Virus record (IMG/VR): IMGVR_UViG_3300015262_000025
Span: 1 to 31,948 of that record
Length of the DNA stretch: 31,948 nt
Reading direction: 5' to 3' (one strand)
From: a virus
A model generated the notes under the pieces. It saw only the letters and a list, made by a program, of their open reading frames with translations. It was not told where the DNA came from and searched no databases. Below are positions 15,673 through 20,952 of the stretch, in pieces. A program made the translations under genes and the position numbers. Each line of letters starts with the position of its first letter. The stretch's first letter is position 1.

Positions 15673-15948
15673 TCAAGCCTCCGCAGCCCAAGCCGCCAGT
15701 TCGCGCAGCTTCGTTTCGTACATGCCGAGCAGCACATTGCCGATCAGCGCAGCATCACCAGAGCGAACAGCAGACAACAGCGCGTTGTCGCAGCACAGGT
15801 CGCCCAGTTCCATGGCGTTGAAGGTGCGGCGGTGGCGGCGCAGGGCTGCGTCGTAGTCGTCGCGGTACTGGTCGTCTGCGGCGTCGAAGGTGCGGTCGAG
15901 ATAGGCGGGGGCAGAATCCCGGCGCTCGATGTTGGGGAAGGCGTTCAT
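15673..15948 (-). CDS. Unknown helical early protein (91 residues)
   Basis: ATG 15948 overlaps the upstream stop (ATGA). The first half is acidic with many Asp, Tyr and Arg (FDAADDQYRDDYDAALRRH) and the second half is helical (ALIGNVLLGMYETKLRELAAW). No motif is recognised. Confidence 0.68.
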   Translation of the reverse strand: MNAFPNIERRDSAPAYLDRTFDAADDQYRDDYDAALRRHRRTFNAMELGDLCCDNALLSAVRSGDAALIGNVLLGMYETKLRELAAWAAEA

Positions 15949-16286
15949 GCTGCTTTCCCCTCTGCCTTGGCAAAGTTCCGATTGCCGTAGTCATCCTGCA
16001 CTTCTTGCGCTTCACGGCCAGTTGCCTTGCAGATCAGGTCACGCAGTCGGCAGAGCTTTTGCTGGCCGTCAGCCGAGTGACGCCCCGGCCATTCGTTGTG
16101 AATGTCGGCAAGAAAGATGTACTCGGATTCGACTGCCGCAAGCAGATCAGGGGCCGAGGCGATCAGGCGAGCGTTCGCTTCTTGCGGGAAGCCTCCAGAA
16201 ATGCATGGGAAGGCGACCATCCCATCGCGGTGCATCACGTTCATGTGCGCATCTACGCGCCAAGGCGCTGGCGTATGCATGATCAT
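15945..16286 (-). CDS. Ead-type early protein with the shared C-terminal module
   Basis: This 113-residue protein has an N-terminal part (HTPAPWRVDAHMNVMHRD, then ANARLIASAPDLLAAVE) of the style found in phage early 'ead' proteins. The C-terminal ~50 residues match the module in the gene at 13866-14192. I chose ATG 16286 because GGAG lies eight bases upstream and the start overlaps the preceding stop (ATGA); ATG 16280 is an alternative. The function is unknown. Confidence 0.7.
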   Translation of the reverse strand: MIMHTPAPWRVDAHMNVMHRDGMVAFPCISGGFPQEANARLIASAPDLLAAVESEYIFLADIHNEWPGRHSADGQQKLCRLRDLICKATGREAQEVQDDYGNRNFAKAEGKAA

Positions 16287-16447
16287 TTCGCTTGCTCCAA
16301 AGTAAGCCCAGCGCAATCGCCAAGCAGTTCACGAATCCGCTCTGCCTGCGCCAGTTCTTCACGAGTCGGAGGCGGTAGGCGAGGTTGGAAGCGGCCGTCA
16401 TAGATGGCCTCTTGCTCTAGGCTCAGTTCGTGGCGGGTGGTGGTCAT
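16283..16447 (-). CDS. 54-residue unknown protein
   Basis: ATG 16447 overlaps the stop of the gene upstream and the end overlaps the next start, both as ATGA. The product has an acidic N-terminal stretch (HELSLEQEAIYDGRF), a Pro-rich turn (PRLPPPTREEL) and a helical tail. Junctions on both sides make it convincing despite its size. No family is recognised. Confidence 0.65.
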   Translation of the reverse strand: MTTTRHELSLEQEAIYDGRFQPRLPPPTREELAQAERIRELLGDCAGLTLEQAK

Positions 16448-16770
16448 GACGACGCCTCCGCAGGCTGTGATGCCGCCCAGTTCATCAGCGCCAGAACCTG
16501 CGCCGCGTCACTGCGGTTCGTGACCTCCTGGCCGCCGAACTCTTCAGGCAGAGCGACCATGTCGCCCTTGTCGTTGAACACAGCGCACTCGGCGTTGTTG
16601 CTTCCCATGGCGCCGAGCCGAGCGTGGTGTGCGTCGGTGGATTCGCCGGGTTCGCGATAGGCGCTGTAGTTGTCGCAGTAGTTGCCATAGCCGAACTGAA
16701 CGCTGATGCCCCAGCCGTTCGGGAACGTGATCCCGAACCCTTTGCCTTGGGTGATGAAGAACGCCTTCAT
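16444..16770 (-). CDS. Conserved-type phage protein, 108 residues
   Basis: It begins MKAFFITQGKGFGITFPNGW, followed by a Gly/Tyr/Asn-rich strand region (VQFGYGNYCDNY). Its C-terminal half includes ECAVFNDKGDMVALPEEFGG. Proteins with this opening recur in betaproteobacterial and pseudomonad phage early regions, from memory, without known function. The start overlaps the upstream stop (ATGA). Confidence 0.72.
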   Translation of the reverse strand: MKAFFITQGKGFGITFPNGWGISVQFGYGNYCDNYSAYREPGESTDAHHARLGAMGSNNAECAVFNDKGDMVALPEEFGGQEVTNRSDAAQVLALMNWAASQPAEASS

Positions 16771-16973
16771 GCCGCACCCCCAGCCACCCCATGAGCCTTG
16801 AGAAACACGTCATAGGCGTGCGTGGCCTCGTCGGCGAGCTTGGTGTACACCTCGCCGTTGTCAGCGTTCAGCACCTGTGCAGCAGTGCCAGCGATCAGGC
16901 CGGCGTACACAGTCAGTTCGTTTTGCAGCCGCGGCGTCAGCGGCTTTTCGATGGAGGGCTTCTTAGTTGGCAT
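16767..16973 (-). CDS. First gene of the leftward operon, 68 residues, unknown
   Basis: GGAG lies six bases before ATG 16973. The product is basic at the N-terminus (MPTKKPSIEKP) and then helical and mildly acidic. As the promoter-proximal gene of the PL-like operon it holds the place of lambda N, and antitermination would suit that place. I see no strong Arg-rich RNA-binding motif, so I make no functional claim. Confidence 0.68.
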   Translation of the reverse strand: MPTKKPSIEKPLTPRLQNELTVYAGLIAGTAAQVLNADNGEVYTKLADEATHAYDVFLKAHGVAGGAA

Positions 16974-17006
16974 TCACTGCTCCGGGTTGGTTGGCGAGTG
17001 AATGAA

Positions 17007-17034
17007 GTATGGGCCGTCCCATACAAATGAACAA
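17007..17034 (-). promoter_or_regulatory. Probable leftward early promoter (PL-like)
   Basis: On the minus strand, TTGTTC (17029-17034) and CATACT (17007-17012) are separated by 17 bp. The -10 box begins in the last bases of one operator, the same geometry as at the rightward promoter. A start near 17000 leaves about 26 nt of leader to the ATG at 16973. The -35 box is weak. Confidence 0.5.
17009..17022. promoter_or_regulatory. Operator ATGGG-N4-CCCAT, left pair, proximal
   Basis: A perfect 5-bp inverted repeat with spacer CCGT overlaps the -10 region of the leftward promoter. It is identical in half-sites to the operators at the rightward promoter. It is a likely binding site for the repressor and the Cro-like protein. 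Confidence 0.75.
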
Positions 17035-17047
17035 TGGGTCAACCCAT
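17034..17047. promoter_or_regulatory. Operator ATGGG-N4-CCCAT, left pair, distal
   Basis: The same inverted repeat occurs with spacer TCAA, centred 25 bp from its partner at 17009-17022. It sits at or just upstream of the -35 region of the leftward promoter. Confidence 0.75.
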
Positions 17048-17117
17048 AGATTTACCGCAATTGTTTCAACGGATTCTGCGCATTCGATAGAGGGAGGCTA
17101 TGGCGCAGACGCAGAGA

Positions 17118-17136
17118 AGCCCGCACGCGGCGGGCT
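17118..17136. terminator. Hairpin after the immunity operon
   Basis: AGCCCGC and GCGGGCT form a 7-bp GC-rich stem with a 5-nt loop, 12 nt beyond the stop of the Rap1a-like gene on the minus strand. The sequence following on that strand is only moderately T-rich (TTCTCTGC). It would keep repressor-operon transcripts from reading into the leftward promoter. Confidence 0.5.
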
Positions 17137-17148
17137 CGTCAGAAAGGC

Positions 17149-17649
17149 TTACTTGCAGAGCGTTTTGATCGCGTCCGGGAGAACGGTGTCGTACTTCTCT
17201 TGCGCGCGCTCCGGGTGCATCGCCATGTAGTCGAGGTACGCCGGGATCACCTGCAGGATGGTGGCTTGAGCTGGTAGGCAGCGCGCCATCGGGAGAATCC
17301 ATTCAACCCGGCGAGTGAATGGTTCGACGCCTTGCAGGAAGACCGGGGAATCATGGACCAGCGCAGTGAATACACCCTGGTAGGCGCCCGCGCGCCAGCC
17401 ATCAAGGAAGGAAATCATCCGCACGACGCACGTAGCCTCGGCATCGTTCCGCGGCGCCTGGTCGCCGGTCACGCGTGCGCACGAGAGCGCCAACGAGGAC
17501 GCGCTCAGGAAGGCTGGTGCCTGCGGCTGGGCCGCCGCGAAGTTACTTGCGCATAGAGCGGACAACAATACTGCATGCCTGAGCGCTCGGGCTTTCTTTG
17601 CGAAGGCGCTTAGGAAGCGTTTCCCGCTCGACGCAGACCTTGTGCCCAA
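17149..17649 (-). CDS. Secreted Rap1a/Tai-immunity-like protein (start uncertain)
   Basis: The mature part shows the pattern of the Rap1a/Tai family: a conserved Cys (LALSCAR), then ATCVVRMISFLDGWRAGAYQG, MARCLPAQATILQVIPAYLDY and a C-terminal Ala-Leu-like run ending KTLCK. Upstream is a signal-peptide-like stretch (basic KKARALRH, hydrophobic AVLLSALCASN, then AAAQ), so export to the periplasm is likely. Family members neutralise periplasmic peptidoglycan-amidase toxins or are of unknown role. No in-frame ATG exists. I placed the start at TTG 17649; TTG 17568 is shorter but would lose the basic n-region. It overlaps the gene upstream and is probably expressed in the lysogen with the repressor. 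Confidence 0.6.
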   Translation of the reverse strand: MGTRSASSGKRFLSAFAKKARALRHAVLLSALCASNFAAAQPQAPAFLSASSLALSCARVTGDQAPRNDAEATCVVRMISFLDGWRAGAYQGVFTALVHDSPVFLQGVEPFTRRVEWILPMARCLPAQATILQVIPAYLDYMAMHPERAQEKYDTVLPDAIKTLCK

Positions 17650-17863
17650 GCAGGCAGTTGAAGCCGGCGGCAGCGGATGACACCGCCAAGTCGAGGTCTT
17701 CGGCGTATCGGCCGCACAACCCGATCTTGTCGGCGCCTTCACGGCTGGAGGCCAGATAGATGAATCCATCAAGTTCTCCCTGTTCTGCGCGTCGAAGCAG
17801 GAGGCGCAGAGTGTTTGCCACGCTGAGGTGGTTTTGGCTTTGTATCGGTACTGCGTTGGTCAC
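17543..17863 (-). CDS. Unknown protein downstream of repressor (106 residues)
   Basis: It starts at GTG 17863, or possibly GTG 17821, inside the 3' end of the repressor gene in another frame, an overlap of 53-95 nt. The centre has LRLLLRRAEQGELDGFIYLA followed by GRYAEDLDLAV. This resembles a widespread small phage protein pattern (helix, then GE-gl-yi strand) of unknown function. The C-terminal third is basic. It ends inside the 5' part of the Rap1a-like frame. Confidence 0.6.
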   Translation of the reverse strand: MTNAVPIQSQNHLSVANTLRLLLRRAEQGELDGFIYLASSREGADKIGLCGRYAEDLDLAVSSAAAGFNCLLGHKVCVERETLPKRLRKESPSAQACSIVVRSMRK

Positions 17864-18317
17864 TTTTCGAGCCCTTCTTTTCTGAAGTGCCAGGTATGTC
17901 TAGTTCGAGGTGTTTTCTTTTATTTGCAACCAATGTATCAGTCCGTACTACGTCGCGTATGGGCATTTCTCCCATTTTTTGTAAAGACGTGGAAACGTTT
18001 TCCACTCGCGGGTAGGCGGCTCGCAGCCCGCGCGCCGTAACGATCATGGCAATGCGGCCTTCATCATTAGTTTTGCGATAAAGGGTAAGAATTTCAGCCT
18101 CACCCTGACCGGTCGCCTGTTCGCCGAGCATGAGGTACTCCGCAGTTGTATCAAGGTGTTCGCATAAGGCCATCAGAACATCGGCTTTGAAGCCGGCGCC
18201 GTTCTCGATGTCGGAGATGACGGACTGATCCACGCCGACGAGTTTCCCTAGATCGCTCTGCCGAGCGAATCCTTTCGCCTTACGAAGATCCCGGACGCGA
18301 TTGCCAATAGTTTTCAT
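17769..18317 (-). CDS. CI-like transcriptional repressor without peptidase domain
   Basis: This 182-residue protein has an N-terminal HTH_3/XRE domain (residues ~5-62; recognition segment GVDQSVISDIENG). Only a ~115-residue basic, Ser/Pro/Lys-rich tail follows, with no S24/LexA-type Ser-Lys peptidase. It is divergent from a Cro-like gene across a 71-bp region with two operators, so it is the probable immunity repressor. A weak TAGGTT box six bases before the ATG suggests a maintenance promoter giving a leaderless or very short-leader mRNA. Induction probably does not work through RecA-stimulated self-cleavage. Confidence 0.82.
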   Translation of the reverse strand: MKTIGNRVRDLRKAKGFARQSDLGKLVGVDQSVISDIENGAGFKADVLMALCEHLDTTAEYLMLGEQATGQGEAEILTLYRKTNDEGRIAMIVTARGLRAAYPRVENVSTSLQKMGEMPIRDVVRTDTLVANKRKHLELDIPGTSEKKGSKSDQRSTDTKPKPPQRGKHSAPPASTRRTGRT

Positions 18318-18350
18318 GCGCGGAACCTAGCACCGCCATAGCAACAATGA

Positions 18351-18364
18351 ATGGGACACCCCAT
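18351..18364. promoter_or_regulatory. Operator ATGGG-N4-CCCAT, right pair, copy 1
   Basis: A perfect inverted repeat with spacer ACAC overlaps the -35 box of the rightward early promoter. It directly abuts the second copy. Confidence 0.8.
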
Positions 18365-18381
18365 ATGGGGCGGCCCATAAT
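18353..18381 (+). promoter_or_regulatory. Rightward early promoter (PR-like)
   Basis: GGGACA (18353-18358) and CATAAT (18376-18381) are spaced 17 bp apart and lie across two operators. The predicted start, about 18388, is one base before the Cro-like ATG. There is no Shine-Dalgarno sequence there, so the mRNA may be leaderless. Confidence 0.6.
18365..18378. promoter_or_regulatory. Operator ATGGG-N4-CCCAT, right pair, copy 2
   Basis: The same inverted repeat, with spacer GCGG, begins immediately after copy 1 (centres 14 bp apart) and overlaps the -10 box. Adjacent sites on slightly different helix faces suggest cooperative binding or competition between repressor and Cro. Confidence 0.8.
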
Positions 18382-18388
18382 ATCGGTC

Positions 18389-18592
18389 ATGAACTGGCCC
18401 GAACTCCTCCAAGACCTCCGCGCCGCTGACATGACGCAGGCGCAGATCGCGTCTTTCGCTGGCGCACACCAATCCACCATCAGCGATTTGGCGACCAAGC
18501 GCACGAAGGAGCCATCTTTCGAGATCGGCAACAAGTTGCTGACCTTGCACAAGCGCGTTCAGCGCCGCGCCAAGTCGAAGGCGAGGGCCTGA
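18389..18592 (+). CDS. Cro-like HTH regulator
   Basis: This 67-residue protein is mostly a helix-turn-helix (MTQAQIASFAGAHQSTISDLA) with a basic C-terminus (KRVQRRAKSKARA). It is the first gene right of the operator region and divergent from the repressor. Its likely role is early repression of the maintenance and early promoters at the ATGGG-N4-CCCAT sites. I chose ATG 18389 because the longer frame from 18347 would start inside the operators. Confidence 0.8.
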   Translation: MNWPELLQDLRAADMTQAQIASFAGAHQSTISDLATKRTKEPSFEIGNKLLTLHKRVQRRAKSKARA

Positions 18593-18595
18593 ACC

Positions 18596-18691
18596 ATGGC
18601 CGACCTCATCCCCATTGCCGCCGTCTTCGTCGCCATTGCAGTGCTGCTGTACGTGGTCATCGACGTTCTGCTCGACGACTACGCGGACTAG
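18596..18691 (+). CDS. Single-pass microprotein 1 (31 residues)
   Basis: ATG 18596 is three bases after the cro-like stop, with GAGGG upstream. The product is almost entirely one hydrophobic helix (AAVFVAIAVLLYVVI) with an acidic tail (DDYAD). It is the first of four such genes in a row. The function is unknown. Confidence 0.6.
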   Translation: MADLIPIAAVFVAIAVLLYVVIDVLLDDYAD

Positions 18692-18694
18692 GCC

Positions 18695-18799
18695 ATGAGC
18701 AACTTCCCTTTCGCCCTTCGCGTCTTTCTGGACGTGGTTGGCATTGTTCTGTTTGTGGCTGGGCTGGTTTATCTCGTTTCTCGTGACGACAAGGAGTGA
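18695..18799 (+). CDS. Single-pass microprotein 2 (34 residues)
   Basis: It starts three bases after microprotein 1 ends. One helix (VVGIVLFVAGLVYLV) is followed by a charged end (SRDDKE). The ribosome site is weak. It shares layout with its three neighbours. Confidence 0.58.
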   Translation: MSNFPFALRVFLDVVGIVLFVAGLVYLVSRDDKE

Positions 18800-18802
18800 T
18801 CC

Positions 18803-18901
18803 ATGACCTTCATCGAACTTGCCCTCGCCGCTGCCACTTCCGTTGGCGGCGTGCTGATCTTGTTGATGCTCCTGATCGACGCCTACGTCATGCGGGATTG
18901 A
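18803..18901 (+). CDS. Single-pass microprotein 3 (32 residues)
   Basis: It is preceded by AAGGAG, the best ribosome site of the four. One hydrophobic segment (SVGGVLILLMLLI) lies before the short tail DAYVMRD. Unlike a random ORF, it has consistent spacing of three bases from both neighbours. Confidence 0.6.
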   Translation: MTFIELALAAATSVGGVLILLMLLIDAYVMRD

Positions 18902-18904
18902 GCC

Positions 18905-19027
18905 ATGGACAACGACCTCTTCCTTGCCTTCATCGCCTTCTGGGGCGTGTTCGTCCTGCTGCCTTGCTATCTGGCTGGCAGCACCTGGATTGCTCGAGCT
19001 AACCAGCAGATCGGCGAGTGCGAGTAG
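18905..19027 (+). CDS. Single-pass microprotein 4 (40 residues)
   Basis: An acidic start (MDND) is followed by a helix with aromatic residues (LAFIAFWGVFVLLPCYLAG) and a polar tail. It is the last of the tandem microproteins and lies about 25 bp before the internal terminator. Confidence 0.6.
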   Translation: MDNDLFLAFIAFWGVFVLLPCYLAGSTWIARANQQIGECE

Positions 19028-19052
19028 GGCGGCGGTGTGTACGTGAACCATG

Positions 19053-19073
19053 GGACGAATCGTCCTTTTTTTT
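19053..19073 (+). terminator. Terminator inside the rightward early operon (tR1-like)
   Basis: GGACG and CGTCC form a 5-bp stem (extendable by one G-U pair) with a 3-nt loop, followed by eight T residues. It lies between the microproteins and the CII-like gene, where lambda has tR1. The stem is short, so termination may be partial. Confidence 0.6.
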
Positions 19074-19125
19074 GACTATTTCAACGAGTCATGACGGGAC
19101 AAATGAAATGCGGAGTGATGTTTCG

Positions 19126-19545
19126 ATGAACCAATACGAACTGACTGCTCGCCCTGACATGCAGGTGGTGGACCCCGCGCTGATCGCGCGCCAGCCGTCG
19201 ATGACCAAGGCCCTGCAGCTTTGCCAAACCTTGAGCGGCCTTGATGACAAGGCATTCCTCGGCCCCGGTGGCGTGGTGAAGGATGGCGCCCAGTGGTCCC
19301 GGATCATGGGCTCGGGCCAGCACAACTTCCCGCAGGACAGCCTGAACACCTTCATGGACAAGGCCGGGAACGAGGCTCCCTTGCTCTGGCTGCTGCACTC
19401 GCGTGGCTACGACATCACTTCCTTGCGCAAGCTCGAAACCGAGACCGAACGCGATCTGCGTTTGGCCCGCGAGGAAATCGCCCGTCTCCGCGCCGAGCGC
19501 GACGTGGAGCGCCGTCTGTTCCGTGATTTGAGGATCGCAGCATGA
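19126..19545 (+). CDS. CII-like phage regulator (putative)
   Basis: This 139-residue protein starts at ATG 19126 (GGAG about ten bases upstream); ATG 19108 is possible. The first half contains a helical DNA-binding-like region (ALQLCQTLSGLDDKAFLG, then DGAQWSRIMGSGQHNFP) and NEAPLLWLLHSRGYD. The second half is a Glu/Arg coiled coil. Proteins of this type occupy the cII position in many betaproteobacterial prophages. Its place just after a terminator in the Cro-side operon agrees, but activator function is inferred. Confidence 0.65.
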   Translation: MNQYELTARPDMQVVDPALIARQPSMTKALQLCQTLSGLDDKAFLGPGGVVKDGAQWSRIMGSGQHNFPQDSLNTFMDKAGNEAPLLWLLHSRGYDITSLRKLETETERDLRLAREEIARLRAERDVERRLFRDLRIAA

Positions 19546-19787
19546 ACCACGACATTACCCAAGCAATGTGCGACGACATGGATTCGACCGCCGACTGGGT
19601 GCACAGCGCCCAGTGCCCCTTCCCGACCATCGCCCACGCTATCGGCATCCCTCCCTGCCGTCCTCCCACGCTCTACCGGACAAAGGGTCTTGTCACACCC
19701 TACAGCCGCGGCATCTCGATTCCGAGCCGGGAGCAGGGGGAGGCGGACATGCACAGGCGCCATGCGCTCAAGAAGGGCGGCATCTGA
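19542..19787 (+). CDS. Unknown protein (81 residues)
   Basis: ATG 19542 overlaps the previous stop (ATGA). The product has an acidic start, a Cys/Pro-containing middle (PFPTIAHAIGIPPCRPP) and a basic end (MHRRHALKKGG). Its stop overlaps the next start. No family is recognised. Confidence 0.62.
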   Translation: MNHDITQAMCDDMDSTADWVHSAQCPFPTIAHAIGIPPCRPPTLYRTKGLVTPYSRGISIPSREQGEADMHRRHALKKGGI

Positions 19788-20071
19788 TGGACATGCACAT
19801 CGAAATGTTCGACAAGCCGCGCGCTCGAGCAACCGACCCCGAAACGAGCCACGCTGCAGCTGAGCGCGCCGGCCGGTTCGCCCAGAGCCACGCCGCCCGC
19901 ATCCTGGCCGTGCTGCGCAACGAAGGCGCCGGCACTGCCGAGCACATCTCCCGCTTCACCGGCCTGAGCATCGTTCAGGTGGATCGAAGGTTGCACGAGA
20001 TGCAGGCCAAGGGCCTCATCCGCACCACTGGCGCCGTGTACAACGGGTTCCGGGCTTGGGAGGCGATTTGA
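19787..20071 (+). CDS. Winged-helix DNA-binding protein (94 residues)
   Basis: It starts at ATG 19787, sharing one base with the previous stop. After an N-terminal DPETSHAAAERAG segment it has a wHTH pattern (AARILAVLRNEGAGTAEHIS, then TGLSIVQVDRRLHEMQAKGLI). Such small proteins often precede phage replication genes. A DNA-binding role is likely; the target is unknown. Confidence 0.72.
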   Translation: MDMHIEMFDKPRARATDPETSHAAAERAGRFAQSHAARILAVLRNEGAGTAEHISRFTGLSIVQVDRRLHEMQAKGLIRTTGAVYNGFRAWEAI

Positions 20072-20952
20072 CCCCCTGCCCGTCACCGATGACGCCCGCA
20101 GGTTGCGACCTGCGCGACTTTCCGCACACGCCGCTGTTCCGCTCGCGCCTGTTCGGCTCGTCGTTCCATGCTCGAGCAACCGATGGCGAGTGGCGCGCAG
20201 GCGTCACGCTCTGGCTGAAGTCGTGGGACCAAGTGCCAGCAGGCAGCCTGCCGGATGACGACATCGAGCTTTGTCGCCTTGCCGAACTCGCGCGCGACCT
20301 GAAGGCGTGGAAGAAACACAAGGCCGGCGCCCTGCGCGGCTGGGCGCTCTGCACCGATGGGCGCCTTTACCACCCCGTGGTGGCCGAAGGCGTGAACACC
20401 GCCATCGAAGCCAAGATCAAGCAACGCCTGAAGACGGCCAAGGCTCGCATCGGGGCGCTCGAAAAGCATCTCAAGGAAGCCGAGACAGACGCCGAGAAAG
20501 CGCGCATCACAGAAGAGATCAGGAAGGTTCAACAGACTCTGTCACAGGGTCTGTCACAGACTCAGTCACTTGATCCAAGGGAAGGAGAAGGGAAGGAGAA
20601 GGAGAAGGGACTTAATTCCGTACCTGACGGTACGGGCGCCAAAGCGCCGATGTCGCCCGACGAGATCATCTTCGGCTACGGGGTCACGTTGCTGACCAAC
20701 GCCGGAACGTCCGAGAAGCAGGCCCGATCCTTCCTCGGCGGCCTACGCAAGGGGCATGGCGATGCTGCCCTCATCGACGCACTGCGCGAATGCGCCAAGG
20801 CCCGCGTGATGCAGCCGCTCGAGTGGCTTGCTGCCGCGCTCCCGCCAGGCGCCATCGTTGCCAAACCGAATCGCCAAGAAGCCATCGAGCAGCGCAACCG
20901 CGAAGCCGCCGACCGCTGGGCCGACCAAGGAGAACCCCATGCTGCACACTGA
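20068..20952 (+). CDS. Replication initiation protein, YdaU/DUF1376-like
   Basis: This 294-residue protein starts at TTG 20068, five bases after GGAGG and overlapping the previous TGA. Residues ~20-110 match the YdaU-type N-terminal domain (WRAGVTLWLKSWDQVPAGSL, then LARDLKAWKKHKAGAL). A coiled-coil linker and a low-complexity segment (QTLSQGLSQTQS, then a Gly/Glu/Lys run) follow, then a C-terminal domain (ARSFLGGLRKGHGDAALIDAL). The analogy is to lambda O: N-terminal origin binding, and a linker whose DNA holds the origin. The next gene is a probable loader. Confidence 0.75.
   Translation: MTPCPSPMTPAGCDLRDFPHTPLFRSRLFGSSFHARATDGEWRAGVTLWLKSWDQVPAGSLPDDDIELCRLAELARDLKAWKKHKAGALRGWALCTDGRLYHPVVAEGVNTAIEAKIKQRLKTAKARIGALEKHLKEAETDAEKARITEEIRKVQQTLSQGLSQTQSLDPREGEGKEKEKGLNSVPDGTGAKAPMSPDEIIFGYGVTLLTNAGTSEKQARSFLGGLRKGHGDAALIDALRECAKARVMQPLEWLAAALPPGAIVAKPNRQEAIEQRNREAADRWADQGEPHAAH
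20529..20637. other. Candidate replication origin inside the replication gene
   Basis: Within the linker-coding part of the replication gene lie two CTGTCACAG repeats (20539-20547 and 20551-20559) and a related CTCAGTCAC at 20561. About 30 bp of nearly pure purine follows (from about 20577), then a perfect 7-bp inverted repeat, CCGTACC-TGAC-GGTACGG. Iterons within the initiator gene followed by a strand-asymmetric tract is the lambda-type origin layout. Confidence 0.5.

Noticed and set aside
17009-17230. A rightward 73-codon ORF starting in the left operator
   Set aside because: Its start lies in the operator, there is no ribosome site, it crosses a terminator hairpin and the antisense of a real gene, and its composition is not protein-like.
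19066-19110. A promoter using TTGACT in the T-tract after the internal terminator
   Set aside because: At 16 to 18 bp downstream there is only GC-rich sequence (ACGGGA, CGGGAC, GGGACA), with no -10 box.
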